From the NCBI RefSeq assembly GCF_001697225.1, contig NZ_CP014671.1, forward strand, positions 1,364,001 through 1,428,000: a DNA stretch of 64,000 nucleotides, given 5' to 3'. The notes beneath the pieces are model-generated. The model saw only the letters and a list, made by a program, of their open reading frames with translations. It made no database searches and had not been told where the DNA came from. The translations under genes were made by a program, and so were the position numbers. Positions within the stretch are counted from its first letter, which is position 1, and every line of letters begins with the position of its first letter. Origin of the DNA: Immundisolibacter cernigliae (GTDB lineage Bacteria; Pseudomonadota; Gammaproteobacteria; Immundisolibacterales; Immundisolibacteraceae). Of this stretch, positions 27,604 to 35,832 are shown one piece after another.

Positions 27604-29874
27604 TCAATGCACCAACTGCCGGGCCAGTGCCACCTCCACCGAGTCGCCGTCCTGGTTCAGGATATCGAGTCCGGATTCGGGCACGTCGCCCGATGTGCTC
27701 TGCGACACCATGATCTTCTTGGCCATCAACCCCAGGCAGGTCATCTGCGAGGAGTTGGCATAGCCGAGGTAGACCACGCGCACCGGCTGCTTCTGGCCGA
27801 TGCGCCATGAGCGCCGGGCGGCCTGCTGCAACGAATACACGTTATAGCCCGACTGGAGGAACACGATGGTCGGGAACTCCAACAGGTCCAGGCCGGTTTT
27901 CACCAGCTCGGGATTGGTGATGAGCACGTCGATGCCACGGTCCAACTGCTCGGCGATCCAGTCCTCACGGCGGGAGGCATCCACGCTCGCGCGCAGCACC
28001 GCCACCTTGAAGCCTTCCTGCTCCAGCAGCACCTTCAAACGCGACGTGGTGTCGCGCGTGCCGGTGTAGACCGAATAGACCAGGGTCTTGCGACCTTCTG
28101 CCTTCTCCTGCCGGCAGATCTCGATCAGCTCGCGCTCCTTGGGCATCACCTCCAGCTCGTTGAACTGAGCCGGCACGAACGCCAAGGTGTTGCGCGTGCG
28201 CGGATGCACCACCGTTTCCGACCGGAAGCAGCAGTCCGGCCAGGCCAGCAGCACGTTGAGGACCACACCGAGCAGCGTCGTGTCGCGCTTCGCCAGGGCC
28301 TGCTTCAGCTCCTGGGTCAGGCGACCCGCCAGATCGCGGTAGGCCGCAGCTTGCGCCGCGTCCATCGCGACTTCGCGGAACTCCTCGTCGTAGGGCGGCA
28401 GCACGTTGCCGCCGATGTCCTTCAACTTGAGGAAGACCGTGAACGGCAGGACGCAGCGCAGCACGCCCTTCGGGCCGAAGCCCGGCGCCTTGACCGTGCG
28501 CACCGATACCTTGGTGCCCCTGGCCGTCTTGTGCGCCGTGCCGGTGCTCTCGGAGTAGATGTCCTTGAGCACGCCGTGATCGCGCATGAACGCCATCGCG
28601 GCCGAGGTCATGCTGCCGCTCTTGGTCGGCCGGTATCCGTCTTCGATCATCCGCCCCGGCAGGGCTCGGAACAGCAGGTGGAACAGGTCGTCGCCGTACC
28701 CGCCCATCAAGGTGCCGGTCAGCAGCAGCGTCTTGCGTACCTTCGAGGCCAGCACGCCCATCGCTTGTCCCTGGGCGGAACCCGCGTTTTTGTACTCGTG
28801 CGCCTCGTCGGCGATGAGCAGGTCGAACGTGCCTTGCGGCAGATAGCGTTTGACGTACTCCGAAGGCTGGTAGCCGCCTTCTCCGAAGCCGAACTCCATG
28901 TTGGCCATCGCACGTTCCATGCGATGGGCTTGCCGGTCCGAGAAGACCAGCTCGCCATTGCCGTCCATCAGGTTGATGAACTCGTGGATGTTGTCCCCGA
29001 GCATCGACGCGAGGAAGGCGTCGCCGAACTTCTGCATCAGCTTCTGCGCGGTGACTTCGCCGATGGTGGGAATACGCTTCAGGGCCTTGAGCACGGCCGA
29101 GGACTGGTCGCTGGCGGACAGCCCCCTGGGACGAATCAGCGTCCACAGTGCGGAGGCGCAGCGGCCGCACTTGCGGCGGGTTTCCTCCGCTTCGAGTTCG
29201 ATGGGATTGATCGGCTCGCCGTCGAGATCGGTGATGACGGTCCCGCAATGCGGGCACGCCCCCACGTCACCGTGACGGGTGCGATGCTGCGCGAACACCG
29301 GCTTCCAGTGAAAACCCATGCGCATGCGCACACGCCCGAGGACGAAGAACTCCTGGCCCTGGGGCGGAACACCCAACTGCTCGCGCAGCTTGATGAGCTT
29401 GACCAGGGTGTCCGGGCCGTTGAGCACCCAGACCTTGGCGCCGGCCACCGTCTCCTGGATTTCGCGCCGCCACTTGTAGACCAGGTGGGGTGGCGAGAGG
29501 ACCAGGGTACGGCGATAGCCTTCGGCGTTGAGCACGGCGGCCGTGGCGATGCCGACGGTCGTTTTGCCGCAGCCCATCTCGCCATTGACGACGGCGCTAC
29601 GTTCCCCGCGATCGACCAACAGCGCGGTGACGGCATGGACCACTTCGGCCTGGGCGGGAAACAACTGCCGCTTCAGGCCGGCCAGGATGACCTGGCGATG
29701 CGGCCGCGGTTGGCCGGTGTAGACCGGCGGGTTGGCGCGGTTGAGGGAATCGAGCAACTCGTCGCCGAACTGCGAAACGAAGTCCTGCAGGCTGATCGTA
29801 AGAGGAGAAGCAGCCGCTTCGGGCAGATCGCCGTGCGCGGCGGTATCGGGAACAGTATCGAGATCGAGGGACAT
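27604..29874 (-). CDS. SNF2-like DEAD/DEAH helicase of the ICE
   Basis: About 756 residues from [19 protein letters not shown] lies eight bases upstream of the ATG at 29874, so longer in-frame starts are rejected. Motif I is [11 protein letters not shown] (near residue 95), motif [13 protein letters not shown], motif [12 protein letters not shown], and motifs [24 protein letters not shown] Cys cluster (CPHC...CGRC, near residues 210-245) may bind zinc. Such helicases are conserved in this ICE family and probably act in DNA processing or replication of the element. Confidence 0.88.
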   Translation of the reverse strand: MSLDLDTVPDTAAHGDLPEAAASPLTISLQDFVSQFGDELLDSLNRANPPVYTGQPRPHRQVILAGLKRQLFPAQAEVVHAVTALLVDRGERSAVVNGEMGCGKTTVGIATAAVLNAEGYRRTLVLSPPHLVYKWRREIQETVAGAKVWVLNGPDTLVKLIKLREQLGVPPQGQEFFVLGRVRMRMGFHWKPVFAQHRTRHGDVGACPHCGTVITDLDGEPINPIELEAEETRRKCGRCASALWTLIRPRGLSASDQSSAVLKALKRIPTIGEVTAQKLMQKFGDAFLASMLGDNIHEFINLMDGNGELVFSDRQAHRMERAMANMEFGFGEGGYQPSEYVKRYLPQGTFDLLIADEAHEYKNAGSAQGQAMGVLASKVRKTLLLTGTLMGGYGDDLFHLLFRALPGRMIEDGYRPTKSGSMTSAAMAFMRDHGVLKDIYSESTGTAHKTARGTKVSVRTVKAPGFGPKGVLRCVLPFTVFLKLKDIGGNVLPPYDEEFREVAMDAAQAAAYRDLAGRLTQELKQALAKRDTTLLGVVLNVLLAWPDCCFRSETVVHPRTRNTLAFVPAQFNELEVMPKERELIEICRQEKAEGRKTLVYSVYTGTRDTTSRLKVLLEQEGFKVAVLRASVDASRREDWIAEQLDRGIDVLITNPELVKTGLDLLEFPTIVFLQSGYNVYSLQQAARRSWRIGQKQPVRVVYLGYANSSQMTCLGLMAKKIMVSQSTSGDVPESGLDILNQDGDSVEVALARQLVH

Positions 29875-29891
29875 GGTGATGCTCCTGAGAA

Positions 29892-29946
29892 ACCGGGGCA
29901 TGCACCTCCCCCGATGGGGCGGTGACATGCCCCAGGGGTGGGAAGA
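29892..29946 (-). promoter_or_regulatory. CCACCC-hairpin leader (helicase gene)
   Basis: Minus strand: TTCTTCCCACCCC, then outer arms GGGGCATG/CATGCCCC enclosing an inner GCCCC/GGGGG hairpin, then the CAGGAG ribosome-binding site. It is a copy of the recurrent ICE leader. Confidence 0.6.
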
Positions 29947-29979
29947 AACGCGACGGTCAACCGTCGTGGAACGAACGGA

Positions 29980-30276
29980 TCAATACTCGCTGGGCAGCAA
30001 CAGCGTGGTGACGCTGCGATCCCATTCGGTGATGATCCAGAGCTTCAGGTCGGGAGCGAGCTGGTAGGATGAGAACAGCCGATCCTCGCCCGACTTCAAT
30101 GCAGCATCGTTCTGTCGCTTGTCGTCATCGCAAAGATCGCCCCAATCGCCAGCGAGATGACGTCGGAGATAAGGCACGGGATCGAGTGCACCCCGTTGAA
30201 CCAAGTCGTTCACGCCCGCGGTCATGACCAGTTGGCCGGCCTGGAAGCGTGGTTGAGAAAGGACTGCGAGTGCCAT
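29980..30276 (-). CDS. Conserved ICE protein of unknown function (98 residues)
   Basis: From MALAVLSQPRFQAGQLVMTAGVN the protein continues with HLAGDWGDLCDDDKRQNDAA and ends LWIITEWDRSVTTLLLPSEY. It resembles small plasmid- and ICE-borne proteins without known function. It has no membrane segment or signal peptide. The ATG at 30276 follows the CCACCC-hairpin leader; an upstream in-frame ATG at 30306 lies inside that hairpin and is unlikely. Confidence 0.75.
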   Translation of the reverse strand: MALAVLSQPRFQAGQLVMTAGVNDLVQRGALDPVPYLRRHLAGDWGDLCDDDKRQNDAALKSGEDRLFSSYQLAPDLKLWIITEWDRSVTTLLLPSEY

Positions 30277-30297
30277 GGTGATTGCCTCTCGAAATGA

Positions 30298-30348
30298 AGG
30301 GGCCACGGCACCCTGCGGGGTGACTGGACCCCGATGGGTGGATGAAAA
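30298..30348 (-). promoter_or_regulatory. CCACCC-hairpin leader (98-residue gene)
   Basis: Minus strand: a GACGG-TTCG-CCGTC hairpin, TTTTCATCCACCC, then a GGGG...CCCC hairpin (with an inner ACCC/GGGT stem) just before the gene. One of the clearest copies. Confidence 0.65.
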
Positions 30349-30375
30349 CGACGGCGAACCGTCAGGGAAACGCGA

Positions 30376-31485
30376 TCAGCGAATGGTCAACACCTCCCCC
30401 CGCGTCGGGGAGCCGGGCGTCAGGTCCCACGCGCGGATCACGGGGACGAAGCGATCGGTGAGGATGCGCGTCTCGGCGACCGAGCCGTCATCCCGTTCCG
30501 TGTACTCCGTCGTCAAGGATTTCTCCTTGTGGGTATCGCCCTTGACCACCAGCACCTTGCCGGTCTTGGAGGTCACGACGCCCGAGATCGCGCCCGCGGC
30601 CAAGGCCAGAGCGAGATGCCAGTGCGACAAGGCCCGCGCCGGTGGCCGCAGCGATTGCTGCGCGGCTCCCAGGTGCGCATCGAGCGCCGGCCACAGCCCC
30701 TGCAGGCGCTGCACCTCGTCGGCGAACTGCTCGGGTTCGAGCGTGACGCGATAGAAGTGCTCCGGCTCGGTGGCAGATACCGGGACCCTGTACGGCAGGA
30801 ACGGCCATGCGTCCGGCAGTTCCTCGGCCTCGATTTCGCCTTGACCGAGTTGCAGCAGCAGGGTGCGCGCCGCCTTGGCGTCGTCCGATAACTGCTCGGG
30901 CTGACGAACACGCCGGCCGAAGATCACCACCTGCCTGAACTGCGTATCCACCGCCCGGTAGATGCGCAGGTCGGCGAAGTGGCGCGTCAGCCAGCCGACG
31001 AACTCGGCGTCGAGCACGTAGAACGGGATGATGAGCACCAGCACGCCGTCGTACTGCAACAGCGGGATGCTGCGCTGATAGAACAGCTTCTCCAGCCGCG
31101 GGCGGCCCTGTCCTTGATAACCGATGTTGCCATCGACACCCCGGGTCAGATCGCCGTAGGGCGGATTGAGAAACAGCAGCCCGAAGGACTGCCGGGAAAT
31201 CAGCGCGTCCATCAGGTCGCCGTGCAGACAACGATCGACGAGTCCGCGCGCATGGGCCGCGCGCTCCGCGTCGTACTCGACGGCAAACGCCTTCACCTGC
31301 TCGCGCCCGAGGGCATGAGCGGCTTCGGCAATCGCCACGCCTTCGCCGGCGCAGGGATCGAGGATGCACATGGGGCCGCAGGACGGCGCCAGTGCGGACA
31401 GGAGTCTCTCCAACGTGGGTTCGTCCGTCGGGAAGTAGCCGTTGCGTATGAAGTTGCGCGCCAGGCGCGGAAACATGAGAGCCAT
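30376..31485 (-). CDS. DUF6094-type SAM-dependent methyltransferase
   Basis: A 369-residue protein with an adenine-methylase layout: AdoMet-binding LDPCAGEGVAIAEAA (near residue 42), acidic VEYDAERAAHARGL, and catalytic motif IV FLNPPYGD (near residue 106). The C-terminal half is less conserved and may recognise the target. It is likely to methylate adenine in DNA (inferred from NPPY), perhaps to protect the ICE from restriction. It is a conserved member of the ICE accessory block. Confidence 0.82.
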   Translation of the reverse strand: MALMFPRLARNFIRNGYFPTDEPTLERLLSALAPSCGPMCILDPCAGEGVAIAEAAHALGREQVKAFAVEYDAERAAHARGLVDRCLHGDLMDALISRQSFGLLFLNPPYGDLTRGVDGNIGYQGQGRPRLEKLFYQRSIPLLQYDGVLVLIIPFYVLDAEFVGWLTRHFADLRIYRAVDTQFRQVVIFGRRVRQPEQLSDDAKAARTLLLQLGQGEIEAEELPDAWPFLPYRVPVSATEPEHFYRVTLEPEQFADEVQRLQGLWPALDAHLGAAQQSLRPPARALSHWHLALALAAGAISGVVTSKTGKVLVVKGDTHKEKSLTTEYTERDDGSVAETRILTDRFVPVIRAWDLTPGSPTRGEVLTIR

Positions 31486-31539
31486 GGGAATCTCCGGTGA
31501 AGAAGTGGGATGAATGCGCGCATGCCCGGTGGTCCGGCT

Positions 31540-32187
31540 TCAGGCCACCCGCCGCAGCGGTTTGCCCGCGGCGAGTTCGTATTGCGAAACACCCAGCGTT
31601 CCATTGCGGATCAGTTCGCCCAGCGCCGGGGTCAGCGCCGGAACGTCCAGGGCCAGCCGATGACCTTCCAGCGGCCCGAGGGCGAATGGAAGGCGGGTCA
31701 GCATGTCCCGCAACCGCAACAGCGTCAGCACGTCGTCGCGCCAGTGGTCGAGCAGTGGCAGCGGGCAGGTTTCCCGCACCAGGGTCCACAGCCGTTCGGT
31801 GGGGTTGGATACCATCCTGGGCAGCAGCGCCAGCGCACTGGCGTTGGCCTTGTCGGGCTTCACGCAGCGCTTGTCGAACAGCCACAGATGGACCATGGAA
31901 CCGAACAGCGTGCGCCGGAAGGCGCGCGTGGTGCGTTTCTCCAGGGCCTCGACGTTGCCGACGAAGACCGGGATCGACGCCTGATCGGTGACGAGATGGA
32001 ACTGATCCAGTCCCTGCTCAGACCGACCGAGGGTCAGGCGGGCCAGGAACTCCTGAACGGCGGTATCGCGCGCCCAGACGGATAGAAAGACCAGGTTGCC
32101 GTGCTCGTCACCGATGCAGCCGTCGGCCATCAGGTCGGGGCATTCGTCGATGCGATACAGCGGTTGCGCGGATGAGTGCGTGGGCAT
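31540..32187 (-). CDS. Conserved ICE protein of unknown function (215 residues)
   Basis: A soluble protein with DECPDLMADGCIGDEHGNLV near the N terminus, then VFVGNVEALEKRTTRAFRRT and a Leu-rich C-terminal region (RDDVLTLLRLRDMLTRLPFA). No catalytic motif is recognised. It is preceded by a CCACCC-hairpin leader and followed by the methyltransferase gene on the same strand. Homologues are expected only in related ICEs. Confidence 0.75.
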   Translation of the reverse strand: MPTHSSAQPLYRIDECPDLMADGCIGDEHGNLVFLSVWARDTAVQEFLARLTLGRSEQGLDQFHLVTDQASIPVFVGNVEALEKRTTRAFRRTLFGSMVHLWLFDKRCVKPDKANASALALLPRMVSNPTERLWTLVRETCPLPLLDHWRDDVLTLLRLRDMLTRLPFALGPLEGHRLALDVPALTPALGELIRNGTLGVSQYELAAGKPLRRVA

Positions 32188-32209
32188 GGTGATGTCCTCT
32201 TGAGTAGGA

Positions 32210-32265
32210 GAGGCACCCGTGCCCCATCGGGGCGAACGAGTGCCCCGGTTCGGGTGGATGAAAAA
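32210..32265 (-). promoter_or_regulatory. CCACCC-hairpin leader (215-residue gene)
   Basis: Minus strand: TTTTTCATCCACCCGAA, outer GGCAC...GTGCC arms, inner GCCCC-GAT-GGGGC hairpin, then a purine-rich site (AAGAGGA) before the ATG at 32187. Confidence 0.65.
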
Positions 32266-32270
32266 CCGTG

Positions 32271-32666
32271 TCAGACAGTCGACGGCATGGCGGACGCGCG
32301 CCTCGTACGGCGCTGTTCGTGATGGATGCGCACCCCTTCACGCCACTCGCCGGATCGCACGGGCGCCATGTCGAGATAGCGCAGCGGGCACGAGTAGTAG
32401 TAGGGATGCATGGATTCATCCAGGGGCTTGTGGCCCCATTCGCCACCCGAGCCTTGCAGCAGGTCGCAGCGGATGAAAGTCGTGGATTCGCCTTCGGTGA
32501 CGTCGAGCACGCCCGCCTGCCTGGCGGTCACGCGCACCACGGACCACAGCACATTGCCGCGCAGGGCGTGGGCGATGACCTCCGAGCGAGCGCGTTCGCT
32601 CTCCTGCGGTTGGATCAGTTCACGGATCAGTTGGTCGCGGGTTTGCCGCGAGAAGTACCAGCCCAT
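32271..32666 (-). CDS. DUF6927-like ICE protein
   Basis: A 131-residue protein beginning MGWYFSRQTRDQLIRELIQP, then SEVIAHALRGNVLWSVVRVT and HPYYYSCPLRYLDMAPV. The pattern matches small proteins of this ICE block annotated, as far as I recall, as DUF6927. Function unknown. CAGGAG lies eight bases before the ATG, after a CCACCC-hairpin leader. Confidence 0.7.
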   Translation of the reverse strand: MGWYFSRQTRDQLIRELIQPQESERARSEVIAHALRGNVLWSVVRVTARQAGVLDVTEGESTTFIRCDLLQGSGGEWGHKPLDESMHPYYYSCPLRYLDMAPVRSGEWREGVRIHHEQRRTRRASAMPSTV

Positions 32667-32687
32667 GGGAGTTCTCCTGTGAAAAAA

Positions 32688-32735
32688 GCCGGAGCACTCC
32701 CCACCAGGGAAGTACCCCGGCGGGTGGTTGAAACG
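32688..32735 (-). promoter_or_regulatory. CCACCC-hairpin leader (DUF6927-like gene)
   Basis: Minus strand: a CGTCGCC-TCC-GGCGACG hairpin, TTTCAACCACCC, then CCGGGGTACTTCCC folding on GGGGAGTGCTCCGG, then CAGGAG. Confidence 0.65.
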
Positions 32736-32756
32736 TCGCCGGAGGCGACGACTGGA

Positions 32757-33371
32757 TCAGGCTGAGACCAGGTGCCAGTCCTGGGACAGCGGAGCGAACT
32801 CGTAGCCCAGGACACCGAGACGGTCGCGCTGTTGACGCAGCACACGACGATCGACGGTGGCATCGAGCTTCACGATGTCACCCAAGGGCCAGAGCGCGCC
32901 GAACAGCGTGGCGTCCTCATCCTGCGCCGTCTGCGTGGCAGCCGGCGTGGGAGGAACGTCCGCGCCGAACGGTGCGGTGTCGACCAGGGGATCGCTGGAT
33001 GCCGGAGCCTTCGCTTCGACGGGGGTCGAGGCGACGGCAGGCGCCGGTGTCTGCGCTTCCTCGTCGATCGGATCGACCTCTTGCGGGCTCAGCCGGTTGG
33101 CTTCGTCCCTGCTCAGAGGATCGATGTTCGATAGCGTCATTCCGCCCAGGTGAGCGCGGATCTCGATGACCATGCGGCCGCTGGTGTTGTACGTGGAAGG
33201 ACGAATCTCGGTGATGACGAAATCGCCCTCGTACTTGCCTTCGCGGTACTGGTCCAGCTCGGCGTTCTTGATGACGAACTCGCCGATGGAAGTGGCGAGG
33301 CGGCCGACGTTGAAGTCGCCGTTCCTGCCGTGGATGGTCCTGATGGCCAACTGGCCAGGGAGTGTGATCAT
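32757..33371 (-). CDS. DUF3275 protein
   Basis: A 204-residue protein. The conserved N-terminal half includes PGQLAIRTIHGRNGDFNVGR, then SIGEFVIKNAELDQYREGKY and GDFVITEIRPSTY, the DUF3275 signature. The C-terminal half is Pro/Ala-rich and acidic, likely unstructured, ending in a small conserved block (LGVLGYEFAPLSQDWHLV). It is always found in ICEs of this type; role unknown. TAAGGAG precedes the ATG. Confidence 0.88.
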   Translation of the reverse strand: MITLPGQLAIRTIHGRNGDFNVGRLATSIGEFVIKNAELDQYREGKYEGDFVITEIRPSTYNTSGRMVIEIRAHLGGMTLSNIDPLSRDEANRLSPQEVDPIDEEAQTPAPAVASTPVEAKAPASSDPLVDTAPFGADVPPTPAATQTAQDEDATLFGALWPLGDIVKLDATVDRRVLRQQRDRLGVLGYEFAPLSQDWHLVSA

Positions 33372-33435
33372 GGGTCAGCTCCTTACGATGATGAATGGGA
33401 GGCTCCGGCCGCATGGGTCGGGGTCTCGATGGAGA

Positions 33436-33466
33436 GAAGGAAAGCAAGGCCCCGGTGAGGGGGCCT
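33436..33466 (-). terminator. Rho-independent terminator after the DUF3577 gene
   Basis: AGGCCCC/GGGGCCT stem (7 bp, 6-base loop) followed on the minus strand by TGCTTTCCTTC, seven bases after the DUF3577 stop. Confidence 0.7.
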
Positions 33467-33472
33467 CGTGGG

Positions 33473-33982
33473 TCAGGCCGTTTCGGCCAGCGCCGGCTCC
33501 TCGACGGTGCCAGTGCCGGAAACCGCCTCGTCGGCCGCGGGTACGGTCGGGGCGGCGGGCTCGCGCGAAGCAGCAGTCTTTTCATCCTTGGCTTCGGCTT
33601 TGTAAACGAGCTGACCGTCGACCTTGATCCAACCGACGAACAGCAGGCGGGCCTTGAGGCTCACCCCCTGCTCGCCGGCACGCTTGCCCTTGGAGTAGGT
33701 GAAGGTGTCGGTCCACAGGTCGCCCAGGCGGAACCCGATCATCACCTTCTTCTCGGTGTCGACCGCCTGAATGCAGCGGCGCACCAGGTGCTGCGCTTCC
33801 GATCCCGATACGCGCGTGTCGAAGCGCACATACGAGACGTCATCGCTGGGACCGTTCAGAGCCGCGATGTCGCAGGCCAGGAATGCATCGCCTTTCTTGG
33901 GCTTCACTTCGCGGATGCGATTGAGATACCCGAGGCCGGTGATGTGCAGATCGAAGTAGGATTTTTCGTTGGAAGTGGTCAT
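33473..33982 (-). CDS. DUF3577 (STY4534-type) ICE protein
   Basis: A 169-residue protein: SYFDLHITGLGYLNRIREVK, then FLACDIAALNGPSDDVSYVRFDTRV in two overlapping blocks, GFRLGDLWTDTFTY, and an Ala/Glu-rich tail from about residue 125. These match the DUF3577/STY4534 family, thought to act in ICE replication or DNA metabolism; an OB-like fold is plausible but not shown. CAGGAG precedes the ATG at 33982. Confidence 0.88.
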   Translation of the reverse strand: MTTSNEKSYFDLHITGLGYLNRIREVKPKKGDAFLACDIAALNGPSDDVSYVRFDTRVSGSEAQHLVRRCIQAVDTEKKVMIGFRLGDLWTDTFTYSKGKRAGEQGVSLKARLLFVGWIKVDGQLVYKAEAKDEKTAASREPAAPTVPAADEAVSGTGTVEEPALAETA

Positions 33983-34004
33983 GGTGAATCTCCTGAGAAC
34001 AATG

Positions 34005-34066
34005 AGGCGGAGACACACCCGACCCAAGGCGGGGAAGGTGTGGAACCCCCGCGTGGGTCGATGGAA
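34005..34066 (-). promoter_or_regulatory. CCACCC-hairpin leader, variant (DUF3577 gene)
   Basis: Minus strand: TTCCATCGACCCACGC, then GGGGG and ACACC pairing with GGTGT, then CAGGAG. The motif is degenerate (CGACCC) and the hairpin looser than in other copies. Confidence 0.5.
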
Positions 34067-34135
34067 CAGCTTGGTGGCATCGCCATCGAGAGCCGATGGC
34101 CGTTCGCGCATGGATGCCGGTGCGAACTGGAGTGA

Positions 34136-34287
34136 TCAACGCGGTCGGAACCGCGTCGCAGCCTTGAAGATCGTGGCTGCCTGGGCATGTCGCTGACGGA
34201 CGTCAGCGGAACATGGCCGGAAGCGTGGCGCCAGGGCGGCGCACATGCGAGCGGCAATCGGCACGCGCGGCCGTCCGCATTGCCGGG
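34136..34287 (-). repeat. Three-hairpin intergenic element, copy A
   Basis: About 150 bp between the DUF3085 terminator and the DUF3577 leader. On the minus strand it has hairpins CGCTGAC/GTCAGCG, GCAGCC/GGCTGC and CGCGGT/ACCGCG, with GACATGCCCAGGC between the first two. It is paralogous to copies at 35,653 and 37,386 with base changes that keep pairing. Confidence 0.7.
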
Positions 34288-34313
34288 CACAAAGCGGCCC
34301 CCGGAGCGGGGGC
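34288..34313 (-). terminator. Rho-independent terminator after the DUF3085 gene
   Basis: GCCCCC/GGGGGC stem (6 bp, 5-base loop) followed on the minus strand by CGCTTTGTG, 14 bases beyond the stop codon. Confidence 0.65.
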
Positions 34314-34326
34314 GAGGGATGGGCGG

Positions 34327-34692
34327 TCAGTTGCCGCCGGGCGTGGAAGGAGTCGCCAGCAGCGACAGGTGTGTCGCGGTGGCGGACACGTCGAGGTCGT
34401 CCTCGCTGTGCAGGATGCGCGCAAACACGCCCTCCTGCGGATCGAAGAACTCGCCAAAGTCATCGCCGCCGAACTCGACGCGCGCCAGCCCCCACCAGTC
34501 GTCTAAGGCATCGACATCCGGGTTGCAGCCGGCGGCATAGGCGATGGTCTTCTGGCGACCATCGGGCCGGCGCTCGCCGCGCTCGGCCAGGAAGTACACG
34601 CCCTGATCCTTGACCAGGATGACGCGGCATTGATTCGCCACCGCTTCGGCGAGCACGGGCCGCAGCTCCGTGCCTTTGAATCGAACAGTCAT
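34327..34692 (-). CDS. DUF3085 protein
   Basis: A 121-residue protein starting MTVRFKGTELRPVLAEAVAN, then CRVILVKDQGVYFLAERGER, and a C-terminal acidic stretch GGDDFGEFFDP. This matches the DUF3085 family found in plasmids and ICEs; no activity is known. A GGAG-type site lies seven bases upstream of the start, and a long GC hairpin separates the gene from the one before. Confidence 0.85.
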   Translation of the reverse strand: MTVRFKGTELRPVLAEAVANQCRVILVKDQGVYFLAERGERRPDGRQKTIAYAAGCNPDVDALDDWWGLARVEFGGDDFGEFFDPQEGVFARILHSEDDLDVSATATHLSLLATPSTPGGN

Positions 34693-34722
34693 GGGTGTGA
34701 TCTCCAGGGAGGCAGGAAGAGA

Positions 34723-34747
34723 GGCTTCCCGCCGCGAGGGCGGGAAG
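34723..34747 (-). promoter_or_regulatory. Strong 10-bp hairpin between two ICE genes
   Basis: GCTTCCCGCC/GGCGGGAAGC with a 5-base loop, 11 bases after the stop at 34759 and about 30 bases before the next ATG. It lacks a good T tract, so an mRNA-processing or stability element is as likely as a terminator. Confidence 0.55.
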
Positions 34748-34758
34748 CTGCTGGAATG

Positions 34759-35556
34759 TCAATGCCGGGCAGCCTTGCGACCCGACAGGCACTGCACGCG
34801 GATGCGTCTCCAGCTCCCGTCGTCGATCAGCCGTTCCAGCGTCTCGCCGAGGGTGTCGAAGAACACCTCATCGACCCGTTCGATCGGCTCGCCGTCGCGG
34901 CGCAGCTCCACCGCGTAGATGTCGAGGCCACGCTCGTACAGCACGGTGACGCGACCCTGGAACTTCATCGTGGCGACGGTGAAGCCGATGGCCGGCGGCG
35001 TGCGGATGATGTCGGCGGGCAGCGGATCGGCCCAGCTGAAGTCCCGCGCACCTGCATCCACCAGCATGTGGGTGATGCGCCGGAAGCCATCGGGCGCGGG
35101 CAACTGCTCCAGTTGGTGGATCAGCTCCTGCAGCTCGGGGCAGCGCGGCTCGGGGATCGGTAGCTTCGCCGGCGCAGAACCGAGCACGAGCGTCTTCACC
35201 GTGTAGGGCTGGCCGTCGCCGGTGAACTCGGTGTGCTCCTCGGGCGTGTCCGCCCGCTGACCGTCGAAGCGGCGTCTGACATAGGGTTCGACCTGTACCT
35301 TGGTGCCTTCCTCGGGCACCTCGGTCACGAGCGCCCGGTCGAGCACCGCGAACTCGGCTCGCCCCGTCTTGACGACGATGGCCTCGTCGGTGGTGGCGAT
35401 GACCTTGCCCTCGAAAGGCTTCGGGTCGATGTGAAAGCCCAGCGTCGAAACCTTGGGCTGGCCGTCGAAGATGTTGAACTTGAACGAACGGACGTTGGAA
35501 GGCACATGACCGACGACAAGCGTTGGCATCTGTGCACGGATGGCTTGGGTATCCAT
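34759..35556 (-). CDS. Conserved ICE protein of unknown function (265 residues)
   Basis: Starts MDTQAIRAQMPTLVVGHVPS at 35556, with AAGGAG 8 to 9 bases upstream; longer in-frame starts enter copy B of the intergenic repeat. The N-terminal half looks like a beta-rich domain (FEGKVIATTDEAIVVKTGRA, then FAVLDRALVTEVPEEG). The C-terminal half has RVTVLYERGLDIYAVELRRD. No enzyme motif was found. Sometimes labelled GTPase in annotations, but no Walker motif is visible here. Confidence 0.75.
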   Translation of the reverse strand: MDTQAIRAQMPTLVVGHVPSNVRSFKFNIFDGQPKVSTLGFHIDPKPFEGKVIATTDEAIVVKTGRAEFAVLDRALVTEVPEEGTKVQVEPYVRRRFDGQRADTPEEHTEFTGDGQPYTVKTLVLGSAPAKLPIPEPRCPELQELIHQLEQLPAPDGFRRITHMLVDAGARDFSWADPLPADIIRTPPAIGFTVATMKFQGRVTVLYERGLDIYAVELRRDGEPIERVDEVFFDTLGETLERLIDDGSWRRIRVQCLSGRKAARH

Positions 35557-35573
35557 GGGGAGACTCCTTGTGG

Positions 35574-35622
35574 CAACCAAGGGACCCCCCGCAAGGGAGG
35601 TCGGTCCCTTGAGGGTGGATGG
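35574..35622 (-). promoter_or_regulatory. CCACCC-hairpin leader (265-residue gene)
   Basis: Minus strand: a GGACGC/GCGTCC hairpin, ATCCACCCT, then CAAGGGACC pairing perfectly with GGTCCCTTG, followed by AAGGAG. Confidence 0.7.
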
Positions 35623-35652
35623 ACGCGGCATGCGTCCGGCGAAGGAAACGAC

Positions 35653-35797
35653 CAGCACGGCGAACCGCGCCGCAGTCTCGAAGGTCTCGACCGCCTGGGC
35701 ATGCTGCCGGCAACGCCAGCGAACATGCGGCCAGCGTGCGGCACATGGCGGCGGCCGTCCGCCGGGAATCGGCAATGCGCCGGCACCGCGTTCCGCG
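35653..35797 (-). repeat. Three-hairpin intergenic element, copy B
   Basis: Minus strand: GCTGGC/GCCGGC, AGCATGCCCAGGC, then GCGGTC pairing with GACTGC through one G-U, then GCGCGG-TTCG-CCGTGC. It lies between the terminator-like hairpin at 35,798 and the leader at 35,622, the same order as copies A and C. Confidence 0.7.
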
Positions 35798-35820
35798 AAA
35801 AAGAAGAGCCCCGCTGGGGG
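35798..35820 (-). terminator. Terminator-like hairpin after the 237-residue gene
   Basis: Short CCCC/GGGG hairpin followed on the minus strand by CTCTTCTTTTTC, 12 bases after the stop at 35833. The stem is short but the T tract is good. Confidence 0.5.
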
Positions 35821-35832
35821 GTCAGGAGGGGG

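Noticed and set aside
28204-29925. 573-codon plus-strand frame opposite the helicase gene
   Set aside because: Antisense shadow; no ribosome-binding site or recognisable domain, and the helicase motifs are complete on the other strand.
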